DNA of 64,000 nt from assembly GCF_002102345.1 (NCBI RefSeq), contig NZ_LQPP01000018.1, positions 124,001 through 188,000 on the forward strand, in the 5' to 3' direction. The notes under the pieces are model-generated. The model worked only from the letters and a program-made list of their open reading frames with translations, was not told the origin of the DNA and made no database searches. The DNA is from Mycolicibacterium peregrinum. GTDB lineage: Bacteria; Actinomycetota; Actinomycetes; Mycobacteriales; Mycobacteriaceae. The position numbers and the translations under genes were made by a program. Below, in pieces: positions 45,497-54,730 of this stretch; the stretch's first letter is position 1; each line of letters opens with the position of its first letter.

Positions 45497-46900
45497 ATGG
45501 AACCGAGTCCAGCACAGAAACGTATCGACGCCGACCTTCTGGTCATCGGCTTCGGCAAAGGCGGTAAAACCCTGGCCGCCGATATGGGCAAATTCGGCCA
45601 GCACGTGGTCCTGGTCGAGGAGTCGGCCGCGATGTACGGCGGCACATGCATCAACACGGGGTGCATCCCGACCAAGTCGATGGTCTATCACGGCGAGCAG
45701 CGTGTGCCCGGCGTGTCCGGCGCCTCAGCGTATGCCGACGGGGTCGCGTCGGTGGAGCGCCTTACCGCGGGCTTGCGCGCCGTAAACCTGGCCTCCCTCG
45801 TGCGCACGGCGACGGTGCTGACCGGAAGGGCGCGCTTCGTCGACGCCCACAGCGTGGTCGTCAGCACCGACACCGGACCCGTAGTGGTTACCGCTCAGAG
45901 GATCGTCATTGGTACCGGGTCGACGCCAGTGATTCCGGACCTGCCGGGGCTGCACGACTGTCCGGTGGCGGTCACCAGCGCGGAACTGCTGCGGCTGGCC
46001 GCGCGGCCGGACCGGTTGGTGGTGCTGGGCGGCGGCTACATCGGTCTGGAGTTCGCATCGATGTACGCCGGGTTCGGTAGCGCTGTCACTGTGCTGGAAC
46101 AACGTCCAGCGGTGCTGGCGAACGAGGACTCCGATGTCGCCGGCGCAGCCCGTTCACTGTTGGGCGATCGTGGGGTTGACATCATCACGGAGGCGAGTGT
46201 GGTTGGGGTACAGACGATCATGCGTCCTGGCGGTCCGCCGGCGGCGCGAGTGGAGTATCTGATCCACGGCGGTTCCGCCACTGTCGACGCGGACAATGTA
46301 CTCGTTGCGCTCGGCCGCAAACCCAAGACCGCCGATTTGGGGCTCGACCTGGCCGGGGTGGAGATTACCGACGCCGGCGCGATCGTGGTCGACGATCACC
46401 GCCGCACCAGTGCACCGCACATTTTCGCCGTCGGCGACGTCAATGGTGGGCCGCAGTTCACTTACATTTCTCTCGACGACTATCGCATTGTTCTCGATCA
46501 GCTCACCGGTGCCGCCGCGCCCCGGAGCGCCTCACAGCGGGTTGCGGTACCCAACTGCCTATTCCTCACGCCACCGCTGGGCCGGGTCGGTCTGACCGAA
46601 TCCCAGGCCCGCGCCGCAGGTTACGACATCCGCGTCGCTGCGAGCCCCGTGGTCGAGCTGGCCACCGTGGCCCGGGCCCGCATCGTCGGCCAGACCGCCG
46701 GGATGATGAAGGTGGTGGTCGATGCTGCCACCGACCAGATCCTGGGTGCCGCTCTGCTGTGCCACGATGCCCAGGAGATCATCAATCTGGTCGCGCTGGC
46801 GATGCGGCATGGGATCACGGCCGCCGCTCTGCGTGACGAGATCTACACGCACCCTTCGATGGCGGAGTGCTTCAACCAACTCCTGGGGATGCTCACCTAG
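45497..46900 (+). CDS. RclA-like FAD/NAD(P) disulfide oxidoreductase
   Basis: Class I pyridine nucleotide-disulphide oxidoreductase, 467 residues. FAD motif VIGFGKGGKTLAADM (~15), redox-active C-x4-C in GGTCINTGCIPTKS (~48-61), NAD(P) motif VVLGGGYIGLEFASMY (~175), second FAD motif FAVGDVNGGPQFTYISLDDYRI (~310) and a C-terminal dimerisation domain. The GFGKGGKT start and the MYGGTCINTGCIPTKS segment are closest, in my recollection, to RclA, which protects against reactive chlorine and reduces Cu(II), rather than to mercuric reductase or lipoamide dehydrogenase; the C-terminal vicinal cysteines of MerA are absent. It overlaps the 3' end of the convergent alcohol dehydrogenase by 8 bases. Confidence 0.82.
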   Translation: MEPSPAQKRIDADLLVIGFGKGGKTLAADMGKFGQHVVLVEESAAMYGGTCINTGCIPTKSMVYHGEQRVPGVSGASAYADGVASVERLTAGLRAVNLASLVRTATVLTGRARFVDAHSVVVSTDTGPVVVTAQRIVIGTGSTPVIPDLPGLHDCPVAVTSAELLRLAARPDRLVVLGGGYIGLEFASMYAGFGSAVTVLEQRPAVLANEDSDVAGAARSLLGDRGVDIITEASVVGVQTIMRPGGPPAARVEYLIHGGSATVDADNVLVALGRKPKTADLGLDLAGVEITDAGAIVVDDHRRTSAPHIFAVGDVNGGPQFTYISLDDYRIVLDQLTGAAAPRSASQRVAVPNCLFLTPPLGRVGLTESQARAAGYDIRVAASPVVELATVARARIVGQTAGMMKVVVDAATDQILGAALLCHDAQEIINLVALAMRHGITAAALRDEIYTHPSMAECFNQLLGMLT

Positions 46901-47930
46901 CATTCGCAGAGTCCGCCATCGTGAGCACGACCCGGAAACGCGCCTTGTTTTGCATCATCCGGTCGTATCCGGCGGCGGCGTCGCTCAGTGGCATCGGCTC
47001 AACCCATGGCCGGATCCCGTGTAGGGCAGCGAATTCGAGGGTGTCTTCGGTGTCGGCCGCGACGCCCGCGGGATGTCCGTGCACGGTCCCTGAACTGTTG
47101 ATCAGTTGCAGTGGTGTGACATCGAGCGCCTCGTCCAGCACGGCCAGCGTCAGCAGTTCCCCATGCGGGGCCAGACCGTCGACTGTGGCGTTGATCGCCG
47201 CCCGATTCGTGGCGGTGGCGGCGACGACCCGGGCGCCGCCGAGCTTGCGCAGTTCCGCTGCTACATCGGCTTCGGTGGCGTCGATGTAGTGATGTGCACC
47301 GAGTTGGCGTGCCATGACCTCCTTTTCGGCACCGCGGGCGATGGCGACAGTTTCGAATCCCATCCGGGCCGCGAACTGCACACCGAGGTGTCCCAGCCCC
47401 CCGATGCCCAGGATCGCGACCAGGTCGCCGGGCCGCGCACCCGTGTGCCGCAGCGAGTTGAACATCGTCACGCCGGCGCACGCCAACGGTGCGGCCTCAA
47501 TAGCGCTGAGAACATCGGGAATTCGCGCCAGGCCCGACTGGTGCACAATGAGCGTCTCGGCATAGCCGCCGGGGAAAGCAGCCCCGGTGATCTTGGACCG
47601 CTGGCAGTGTACGAAGTCGCCGCGCCGGCAGCGGTAGCAGGTTCCGCAGTAGAAACCGAACCAACCGATGGCGACCCGATCGCCGAGGTGCCAGTCGATG
47701 ACGCCTGGACCGATCGCCTCGATGTGACCGGCAACTTCATGCCCCGGTGTCACCGGGAACACGGTGCCGGGCAGATACCCTGCGGCGATCTGCGAGTCCG
47801 AATGGCACACCCCGCAGGCCTCGACCCGTACCCGGACCTCACCGGTGGCCGGCTCCGGCACCGGCCGATCCACGAGGTGCAGTGCGCCGCCGGGTTCCAC
47901 GACCTCAACAGAACGGTAGGTAGCAGACAT
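46893..47930 (-). CDS. zinc-dependent alcohol dehydrogenase (AdhP type)
   Basis: Medium-chain zinc alcohol dehydrogenase, 345 residues. Catalytic zinc ligands Cys in GVCHSD (~38) and His in PGHEVAG (~63); structural zinc cysteines in CGTCYRCRRGDFVHC (~95-109); NAD motif GIGGLGHLGVQFA (~173). The C-terminal MMQNKARFRVVL is shared with the second dehydrogenase at 50214-51230, so the two are paralogues. Substrate unknown, likely a primary alcohol or aldehyde. Confidence 0.88.
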   Translation of the reverse strand: MSATYRSVEVVEPGGALHLVDRPVPEPATGEVRVRVEACGVCHSDSQIAAGYLPGTVFPVTPGHEVAGHIEAIGPGVIDWHLGDRVAIGWFGFYCGTCYRCRRGDFVHCQRSKITGAAFPGGYAETLIVHQSGLARIPDVLSAIEAAPLACAGVTMFNSLRHTGARPGDLVAILGIGGLGHLGVQFAARMGFETVAIARGAEKEVMARQLGAHHYIDATEADVAAELRKLGGARVVAATATNRAAINATVDGLAPHGELLTLAVLDEALDVTPLQLINSSGTVHGHPAGVAADTEDTLEFAALHGIRPWVEPMPLSDAAAGYDRMMQNKARFRVVLTMADSANAR

Positions 47931-48142
47931 CGTTTCAGTGCCTCTCGGTTGATTGAGCGTCTAAGCCACCACGTCACCAGATCTCTGACGGACGCGGTAT
48001 GAGCACATTGACGGTTGTTCGGCGGACGTCGACTTCCGTGCGGCCGTCACCGATCCCGGCTGACAGAGGCGGGTTTGAGCCTGCGAATTGCAGTCAGGTG
48101 TCGTATGCCGGGAAGGACACGGACCGACAAGAATTCCTTGGC

Positions 48143-48724
48143 ATGGACGAACTATCGAGCGCCGAGGTGGCGTTGGCGGCACTGGTGCCGGTACTCGGCA
48201 CGATCACCGTCGACATGCTGCACCTACCCACTCCGTGTGAGGGTTTCGATGTGGCCGGTCTCGCTGATCATCTGGTCGGAACCGTGACGATGGTGGGTGA
48301 TTCGGCGGGCGAGGACGTTTCGGTGACGGATGGTCGGCCGATCGACGTTCGCGTCGCAGACGCGGCCGAAACCACGATCGAAGCCTGGCGGCGTCGGGGT
48401 ACCGATGGTGACGTAGTCTTCGCCGGCCATGTCACCGCCGCCCGCCTGGCGCTGGGTGTACTGTCGATCGAACTCGTGGTGCACGGATGGGACTTCGCTC
48501 AGGCATTGCACCGCCCACTGCCCATCACCGCCGCGCATGCCGACTTCGTGCTCGGCCTGGCCCGTCAGATCATCACTCCCGACAGTCGCCGCACCGCCGG
48601 GTTCGACGAACCCGTGCCCGTCACCACCGATGCGGCAGCACTGGACAGGCTTGTCGCGTACACCGGACGGCACCCGCAATGCGAGTGCCGCCCCGCGTCG
48701 GATCACAGAGTCAAGAACGGGTGA
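48143..48724 (+). CDS. TIGR03086-type mycothiol/DinB-family protein
   Basis: A 193-residue protein of the actinobacterial maleylpyruvate isomerase N-terminal-like group. The helix with TPCEGFDVAGLADHLVGTVTMVG (~26-48) carries the conserved His, with ELVVHGWDFAQAL (~113) supplying a second one. ATG 48143 fits family starts; in-frame ATG 47999 would add 48 low-complexity residues. Convergent with the MDR oxidoreductase (14-base overlap). Role probably thiol- or metal-dependent detoxification; not provable from sequence. Confidence 0.7.
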   Translation: MDELSSAEVALAALVPVLGTITVDMLHLPTPCEGFDVAGLADHLVGTVTMVGDSAGEDVSVTDGRPIDVRVADAAETTIEAWRRRGTDGDVVFAGHVTAARLALGVLSIELVVHGWDFAQALHRPLPITAAHADFVLGLARQIITPDSRRTAGFDEPVPVTTDAAALDRLVAYTGRHPQCECRPASDHRVKNG

Positions 48725-49712
48725 CCACGACCTTGCCCACCATACGGCCCGACTCGACATCACGGTGGGCTTCTCGCAGCCCAGCCGCGTCGAAGCCGTC
48801 GATTGTCTTGGTCACTGTGCTGCGAATGGTGCCCTCGTCGACCAATTGTGCTGTGCGAATGAGCAACTGCTGCTGATAGGTCATGTCGTACTCGAACAGG
48901 GGCCGGGTGAACATCAGCTCCCAGTGCCAGGCGATGCTCTTGGCTTTCAGTGCCCCGAGGTCGAGGCCAACGGGATCGTCGATGGCGGTGATGTGTCCGA
49001 ACGGACGCGTGATCTCGGCATAGGTGTCGACGTTGCCCGCTGAATGCGGTGAGAAGAGATAGTCGATTCCGTCGGGGGCGACGGCCAGTGCCTCGTCGCG
49101 TAGGCGGTGGTGGTTGATCACCACGTCCGCGCCCAGAGTGGTTGCCCAGGACCGGGATTCGTCCCGGCTGGCGGTGGCGATGACCCGCACACCGGTCAAT
49201 GCCTTGGCGAGCTGGACCATGATCGAACCCACGCCGCCGGCCGCGCCGAGCACCAACAGGTCGCCGGTGGAGTCGGCGGTCAGAGCGAACCGCTCAAACA
49301 GCGCCTCCCAGGCTGTGATGGTCGTCAGCGGCAGCGCCGCCGCATCGGCGAACGACAGCGATGCCGGTTTGCGCGCCGCGATGCGTTCATCGACCGCGTG
49401 GAACTCCGCATTGGTGCCCGCACGGCTGACATCGCCCGCGTACCAGACCTCGTCGCCGACGGCGAGTGTGGTAACTGCCGGCCCGATCGCCTCGACGATG
49501 CCTGCGGCGTCGTAGCCGAGGATTGTCGGGACATCCGAGACCTGCAGCGCAGCTCGTCGTTTGATGTCGACCGGGTTCACCGAAACGGCAAGCACCCGAA
49601 CCAGGATGTCGTGCGGCCGCAGGGTGGGTAGTTCGACGGTGATGTCCTGCAATGATTGTGGGTCGTCGATCGACAGTCCCGCGAAGGAGCCGACCGCGGA
49701 CATGGTGTTCAT
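48711..49712 (-). CDS. NADPH-dependent zinc-less quinone oxidoreductase (MDR family)
   Basis: A 333-residue medium-chain reductase of the zinc-binding-dehydrogenase-like (ZADH/TIGR02817) type. NPVDIKRRAA (~47), DVWYAG-type GroES fold, cofactor motif VLGAAGGVGSIMVQLAK (~154). The zinc-ligand cysteines of true ADHs are absent, as expected for quinone/enal reductases. Last gene of the minus-strand SDR-ADH-DUF302-MDR operon, 4 bases after the DUF302 gene. Confidence 0.85.
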   Translation of the reverse strand: MNTMSAVGSFAGLSIDDPQSLQDITVELPTLRPHDILVRVLAVSVNPVDIKRRAALQVSDVPTILGYDAAGIVEAIGPAVTTLAVGDEVWYAGDVSRAGTNAEFHAVDERIAARKPASLSFADAAALPLTTITAWEALFERFALTADSTGDLLVLGAAGGVGSIMVQLAKALTGVRVIATASRDESRSWATTLGADVVINHHRLRDEALAVAPDGIDYLFSPHSAGNVDTYAEITRPFGHITAIDDPVGLDLGALKAKSIAWHWELMFTRPLFEYDMTYQQQLLIRTAQLVDEGTIRSTVTKTIDGFDAAGLREAHRDVESGRMVGKVVVTRS

Positions 49713-49716
49713 ATCG

Positions 49717-50217
49717 TCACCTGCTTTCGGTACGAGGCAGCTTGCCGCCTAGCAGTTCGATCAGATTCGCCAGTAGACCGTCGAGTTCTATTCCGACAGC
49801 TGCGATCTCGGGTTGGCCGTAACTGCCGAACAACAGGCTGGGCTGGTCGACTGCGAAGACAGTGCCGTGCCCGGCGTCGTACAACAGCGTGCGCAGCGGA
49901 GCATGCAACATGACGCCAGGGTCGTACCGGTACATACGTTCGGCGATGGTGTGATTACCCATCAGGTACTCGCTGCACGTCCATGCCGATGCTGAGCCGC
50001 TCATCGCCGGTGCGACTTCGGTGCTGAAGTACCGCAGAAAGCCATGTGGTGCTTGCCGTTTTGCCTCGGAAAGAACGTCGTCCCAGTTGGTCGCCTTGGT
50101 GAACGCCGCGAGATTTACTGTGGGAACCAGTGTTTCGTAGCGATCACGCGCATCCTCATAACTGTCGGGAAGGCTGATCAGCAGTCGACGGCTCAGATGT
50201 TCGACGAAGGTGCTCAC
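49717..50217 (-). CDS. DUF302-family protein
   Basis: A 166-residue protein; its C-terminal two thirds fit the DUF302 fold (MYRYDPGVMLHAPLRTLLYD, then GTVFAVDQPSLLFGSYGQPEIAAVGIELD). DUF302 proteins often accompany oxidative or reactive-species stress genes, but no activity is established. GTG start overlapping the ADH stop (GTGA), so it is translationally coupled. Confidence 0.75.
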   Translation of the reverse strand: MSTFVEHLSRRLLISLPDSYEDARDRYETLVPTVNLAAFTKATNWDDVLSEAKRQAPHGFLRYFSTEVAPAMSGSASAWTCSEYLMGNHTIAERMYRYDPGVMLHAPLRTLLYDAGHGTVFAVDQPSLLFGSYGQPEIAAVGIELDGLLANLIELLGGKLPRTESR

Positions 50218-51230
50218 CTTGCGATCTCCAGGACCACCCGGAACCGGGCCTTGCCGCTCATCATGCGGTCGTATGCTTTCGGGGCATCCTCGAATGGGAC
50301 CGGCTCGATCATCGGCGCAATGCCGTTGGCAACGCTGAACGCCAGATTGTCCTCGTTCTCGGCAGCCGATCCGGTGAGGCTGCCGACGATGCTCCGTCCC
50401 CCGAAGATCAGCTCCGAGGTGCTCACTTCGATCGGATCCGGTGCGGCGCCGACCACGACGAGCTGCCCGCGGGGAGCCAGCCCGGCTACCAACGGGCTCA
50501 TCGAGGCCCCGCTGGCTGCGGTAGCTACTACAGCGGCGGCTCCGCCGAGCGCGGTTAGCGCAGCGCCCGGGTCTTCGGCAGCGCTGTCGATGTAGATGTC
50601 CGCGCCGAGATCGGTTGCCAGTTGAGCTTTTTCGGGTCCGCGCGCGATCGCCACGACCCGGAACCCCAGTGCATGAGCGTATTGCACGCCGAGGTGGCCC
50701 AGTCCGCCCAGGCCCTGGACACCGACCAATGCACCCGGCGCAGCCGGAACGTGACGCAGCGCGTTGAACGTGGTGATTCCTGCGCACAGCAGGGGAGCGG
50801 CCACCGACGCGTCGAGAGCATCCGGTACCCGCACCAGTCCGGTGGCACGTGCGTAGACGATCTCGGCGTACCCGCCGTCCACGCTGGTGCCGGGCGTCGG
50901 CTGATCGGTGCAGTTGACGAAGTCCCCGCGGCGGCAGAACTCACACTCATTGCATTGCCCGCCGAGGAATCCCAGGCCCACTCGGTTGCCGGGCACCCAG
51001 GTATGGACACCGTCGCCGACGGCATCGATGACGCCGACGATCTCGTGACCGGGCACCACCGGTTGCTGCGGGTCGGCACGCAGGCCCTCGACGGCCAGCA
51101 CATCGCTGTGGCAGACACCGCAGCTGTGTACCCGGACCCTGACGTGGCCAGGTGCGGGTGGGACAATCTCACGTTCGACGAGTGCGAATTGCCGTTGTCC
51201 GGTGACTTGGTAGGCGCGGTAGGCGGACAT
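50214..51230 (-). CDS. zinc-dependent alcohol dehydrogenase
   Basis: Medium-chain zinc alcohol dehydrogenase, 338 residues. Catalytic zinc ligands Cys in GVCHSD (~40) and His in PGHEIVG (~63); structural zinc site CNECEFCRRGDFVNC (~95-109); cofactor motif GLGGLGHLGVQYA (~173). Paralogue of the enzyme at 46893-47930. The ATG shares one base with the SDR stop, and the stop overlaps the DUF302 start. Confidence 0.88.
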   Translation of the reverse strand: MSAYRAYQVTGQRQFALVEREIVPPAPGHVRVRVHSCGVCHSDVLAVEGLRADPQQPVVPGHEIVGVIDAVGDGVHTWVPGNRVGLGFLGGQCNECEFCRRGDFVNCTDQPTPGTSVDGGYAEIVYARATGLVRVPDALDASVAAPLLCAGITTFNALRHVPAAPGALVGVQGLGGLGHLGVQYAHALGFRVVAIARGPEKAQLATDLGADIYIDSAAEDPGAALTALGGAAAVVATAASGASMSPLVAGLAPRGQLVVVGAAPDPIEVSTSELIFGGRSIVGSLTGSAAENEDNLAFSVANGIAPMIEPVPFEDAPKAYDRMMSGKARFRVVLEIAR

Positions 51231-51913
51231 TAGGCGACCGGGAACATGGGTGCGTGTACCTGACGGGTGAGGTCGTCGGCCAGGACTTCCGGTACGCCAG
51301 AGATGATTCCGTCGACGATCTGGCGAGCCACATCGTCGGGGGAGTTCTTGGGGACATCGAGATCGGCGATCATGTCGGTGTCGGTGTAGCCGAGGTAGGC
51401 TCCGATCACGTTGGTGCCCTGCTCTTTCAACTCCTGTCGCACCGAATTCGTCGCCGACCACAGCGCGGCCTTGGACACACCGTACGAACCGTAGCCGGGT
51501 AGCCAGGACAGGACCGAGGCGATGTTGACGATGGTACCGCCCTTGCCGGCAAGGAGCGGTGCAAAGGCCTGCGTGACCCGGATCGCGCCGAAGAAGTTGG
51601 TTTCCAGGACCGCGCGGATATCGTCGAGGTCATCGCGTACCAGGGACTGGCCACCGAGGGTGCCGGCGTTGTTCACCACGATGGTGGCGTCGGCGGCGAC
51701 CCGCGCCAGGTGCTTTACGGACTCGGTCTCGGTGATGTCAGCCTGCACCACGACCACCCTCGGGTCATCGCTGCTTCCGCTGCGGCGGCTGGTCGAATAC
51801 ACCTTGGCTGCGCCGGCTTCCAGCAACGCAGCGACGATCGCCTTACCCAGGCCTTGCTGTCCGCCGGTTACCAGGGCGACCGCACCCTTCACCGGGGTCC
51901 CTGCTGTTGTCAT
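51230..51913 (-). CDS. short-chain dehydrogenase/reductase
   Basis: Classical SDR, 227 residues. Cofactor motif TGGQQGLGKA (~17), NNAG (~82), catalytic Ser in NIASVLSW (~131) and Y-x3-K in YGSYGVSKAALW (~143). ATG 51911-51913 has an AAGGAGA site 5 bases upstream. First gene of the four-gene operon SDR-ADH-DUF302-MDR. A 17-bp shared element lies 50 bases upstream. Confidence 0.9.
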   Translation of the reverse strand: MTTAGTPVKGAVALVTGGQQGLGKAIVAALLEAGAAKVYSTSRRSGSSDDPRVVVVQADITETESVKHLARVAADATIVVNNAGTLGGQSLVRDDLDDIRAVLETNFFGAIRVTQAFAPLLAGKGGTIVNIASVLSWLPGYGSYGVSKAALWSATNSVRQELKEQGTNVIGAYLGYTDTDMIADLDVPKNSPDDVARQIVDGIISGVPEVLADDLTRQVHAPMFPVA

Positions 51914-51963
51914 GTCGATCTCCTTTGGGTTGTCCTCAGCACACATCGAAGGTGGGCGTCGTA

Positions 51964-51980
51964 GGTATCGGTGAAACGAC
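51964..51980 (-). promoter_or_regulatory. 17-bp shared element, copy 2 (SDR operon)
   Basis: On the minus strand it reads GTCGTTTCACCGATACC, 14 of 17 matches to the copy at 58063-58079. It ends 50 bases before the SDR start codon and abuts the stop codon of the LuxR gene. Confidence 0.5.
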
Positions 51981-54706
51981 TACTGTTCGTCCAGCACGGT
52001 ATGCAGTTGATTGCGGTTGGTGATGCCCAGTTTGGGGAACATCTTGTAAAGGTGGGCCGCGACGGTGCGGTGTGAAACGTAGATGCGGTCGGCGATCTCC
52101 CGGTTGGTCAGGCCGGCGGCGGCTAATTGAGCGATGTGAAGTTCTTGGGAGGTCAGGCTGGAAACCGGCCCCTGGCGGGGCGTACCGGCAATGGCCACGC
52201 CCGCGGCACGCAGCTCGGCGGCGGCCCGGTCGGCGAACGGCGCCGCGCCGGCAGCGTCGAACACGGCCAGCGCCGACGACAGGTGGGTGCGAGCCTCGGT
52301 GATCCGGCGTTGTCTACGCAGCCATTGCCCATATGCCAGATGCGTTCGGGCCGTTTCGAGTTCGGCAGCCGCGTCATCGCCAGCGGCCAGGGCGGCCAGG
52401 AAATGCTCTTGCGCCTCGGCATCGGTCTGTGCCAGGAGCGCGTGTGCACGATGCGTGAGCATCAATTCCAGGCCTGTTCCCAGCTGTCGGGCTTGATCCT
52501 CGATGTCAGCGAGCAGCGGCCGCACCAGGTCGGCGCGGTCATTTCCGGCCGCAGCCTCGGCGAGATCGGCGATGGCCCACCGCCGCGAGGTCCGGTGCCC
52601 AGTCATCTTCAACAGGTGTCCCAATGCGTCGGCTGGGTCGGCGGTGCAGAGCGCCAGCAGACCCGCCGCCCAGTGCGCATCGTCATGCCACAGGATCGCC
52701 GGGTCGGGCGCCAGCAGCCGACGCGCCGTGGCAACCGTCTCGCGGGCCTGATCGAACCGGCCCTGCCATACCTGCACCCGGGCGAGAGTGGCCGCCGCCG
52801 AGGCCGCGGTCATCGGCAGGTTGATGTCCTGAGCCAGCCGCAGCGCATTCTCGGCAGCGATTGCCGCGGCCTGGATGCGGCCTTGTCCCAACAGCAGTTG
52901 CGCTGCACCGCGTTGACTTTCGCATTCGTCGGCAGCTGACCCTGATGTCCTGGATAAGCTCTGCACGCGGTTCCAGCACTGCAGCGCATGTATGCGGTCG
53001 GCGACCGCCTCGGCGGCGAACCCCAGCGCCATCAGCAACAGGGGGTCGTCGGCAACTTCGTCGATCAGCCGGGGCAGGCGTGTGCGCAGGTCCTGACCGG
53101 CGCCGGTGTCGTCCACCAACGCCAATGCCATGCGCACCACCGGATCGTCTGCGCCGTCATCGAGGTGGCGAAGGGCCGCAACGACGTCGCGACGGGGTTC
53201 CTCGGCGAGGCCATGCAGGCGGCACTCGATGGCTGCAGCCCACAGCAACCGACGCTGTTCGATGTCGCCGTCACTGAACTTGCCGGCGAGCGCGACGAGT
53301 TCGGTGGCCGACTGGCCCGGTATCGCGGCGGTGACGTTGAGGACGAATCGGGTGAGCACCAATTGCCCTGTGCTGCAATGCTGGTCACCCAGACTCTCGG
53401 CTTCGCCGAGAATGCTGATGGACTCGGCGGTCAGCCCGGAGCTACGGGCGATCTCGGCAGCTTCGGCCAACCGCCGCACCCGGGCGGCGGGATCGGGGGA
53501 CAATACGGCTGCCCGGCGCAGGGCGGCGGCGGATTCGGCGCCTGCACCGCGCGCGTGGGCCTGGCGGGCGGCGGCTTCGAGGTCCGTGGCCACCTGCTCG
53601 TCGGTGCCGAAGGTGGCTTCGGCGCGGTGCCACGCTGCACGGACCGGGTCGACCGTCGCATCGGCGAGTGCCCGGTGAACGACGGTCCTCGCGGCCAGTG
53701 GGGCCGAGCCATAGACCGTCGACCGAATCAGCGGATGGCGCATGTGGAGCCGGCCGCCGCTCGCTGTGATCAGACCCGCCCGCTCCAGCGGGGCCAGTTC
53801 ATCGGTGAGTGCCAGGCCGAGAAGATCGGTTGCGACGTCGATGTCACGCAGCTGCCCATCACTGGACGCGATCAGTAACAGCAGCAGGCGACTGTTGTCG
53901 GTCAGCCCGTCGAGCTGGGACAGGAAGGCCCGTTCGACCCGGCGGGTGGTGGGCAGCGGCTCACCGGAGAAAACCGCGCTGTTGCCGCGCTCGTCGACGG
54001 CGCCGGACAGCTCGATGACTGCCAGCGGGTTGCCACCCGCCTGGTCGAGCACCCGCTGCTGCAGCAAGGTGTCCGCGTGCTGTGCGGTGGTGTTCAACAG
54101 TTGTCGGGCGTGTTCGGGAGCCAGTGGGCCCAGTGACAATCGAGGTAGACCGTCCAGATACGGTGCGGCGCCGTCGAGTCCCGTGCGTTCGGCACACAAC
54201 ATCATCAGCGGTGCGTTACCGAGTCGGCGCGCGACGAACGCCAGAACCTCCAGTGAGGATTGGTCCAGCCACTGCACGTCATCGATGATCAGGATGATTC
54301 GGCGTCGGCTGGCGGCTTCTTCGAGGAGACCGAGCACCGCGAGACTGACCAGCAGCCGGTCCGGTGTCGGACCGTCGTCCAGCCCGAAGGCGGTCAGCAG
54401 GGCCGTGCGTTGGCGGGGTGGCAGTGCTGCGGTGTGGTCGAGCACCGGGTGGATGAGTTCGTGGACGCCGGCGAAGCCCACCTCGCTCTGGCTTTGCAGG
54501 CCCGAACAGCCAAGTCTGCGGTAGCCGTTGGCCACCGCCCAGTCGGCGATCGCCGATAGCAACGTGGACTTGCCGATGCCGGCCTCACCATCGACGACCA
54601 GCGCTGTGCCGGTGGTGGAGATCGTGGCGAGCGTGTCGGTGACGCTGGCCAACTCGGCTGACCGACCGATTATCACCCTCGCCAAGTTAGCAGGCTGAAT
54701 TGGCAT
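51980..54706 (-). CDS. LAL-type LuxR-family ATPase regulator
   Basis: Large ATP-binding transcription regulator, 908 residues. N-terminal AAA/NTPase with Walker A GEAGIGKSTLLSA (~40) and Walker B IILIIDDVQWLD (~133); a long helical TPR-like middle (~300-830); C-terminal LuxR helix-turn-helix (SLTSQELHIAQLAAAGLTNREIADRIYVSHRTVAAHLYKMF region, ~850-895). MalT/LAL regulators usually activate when an inducer binds the middle region. It is divergent from the HxlR gene with only 24 bases between the start codons, and its stop touches copy 2 of the shared element. Confidence 0.88.
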   Translation of the reverse strand: MPIQPANLARVIIGRSAELASVTDTLATISTTGTALVVDGEAGIGKSTLLSAIADWAVANGYRRLGCSGLQSQSEVGFAGVHELIHPVLDHTAALPPRQRTALLTAFGLDDGPTPDRLLVSLAVLGLLEEAASRRRIILIIDDVQWLDQSSLEVLAFVARRLGNAPLMMLCAERTGLDGAAPYLDGLPRLSLGPLAPEHARQLLNTTAQHADTLLQQRVLDQAGGNPLAVIELSGAVDERGNSAVFSGEPLPTTRRVERAFLSQLDGLTDNSRLLLLLIASSDGQLRDIDVATDLLGLALTDELAPLERAGLITASGGRLHMRHPLIRSTVYGSAPLAARTVVHRALADATVDPVRAAWHRAEATFGTDEQVATDLEAAARQAHARGAGAESAAALRRAAVLSPDPAARVRRLAEAAEIARSSGLTAESISILGEAESLGDQHCSTGQLVLTRFVLNVTAAIPGQSATELVALAGKFSDGDIEQRRLLWAAAIECRLHGLAEEPRRDVVAALRHLDDGADDPVVRMALALVDDTGAGQDLRTRLPRLIDEVADDPLLLMALGFAAEAVADRIHALQCWNRVQSLSRTSGSAADECESQRGAAQLLLGQGRIQAAAIAAENALRLAQDINLPMTAASAAATLARVQVWQGRFDQARETVATARRLLAPDPAILWHDDAHWAAGLLALCTADPADALGHLLKMTGHRTSRRWAIADLAEAAAGNDRADLVRPLLADIEDQARQLGTGLELMLTHRAHALLAQTDAEAQEHFLAALAAGDDAAAELETARTHLAYGQWLRRQRRITEARTHLSSALAVFDAAGAAPFADRAAAELRAAGVAIAGTPRQGPVSSLTSQELHIAQLAAAGLTNREIADRIYVSHRTVAAHLYKMFPKLGITNRNQLHTVLDEQ

Positions 54707-54712
54707 TGCCAA
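54700..54712. promoter_or_regulatory. TTGGCATTGCCAA palindrome between luxR- and hxlR-type genes
   Basis: Perfect 6-bp arms (TTGGCA/TGCCAA) around one base, covering the LuxR-gene ATG and lying 18 bases before the HxlR-gene ATG. Placement suits an operator for one of the two regulators; similarity to a known site was not recognised. Confidence 0.4.
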
Positions 54713-54730
54713 CCCAGGTAGAGTGTGAGG

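Noticed and set aside
48004..48020. ATTGACGG core upstream of the TIGR03086-type gene
   Set aside because: Shares only about 10 of 17 bases with the element; too weak to add that gene to the regulon.
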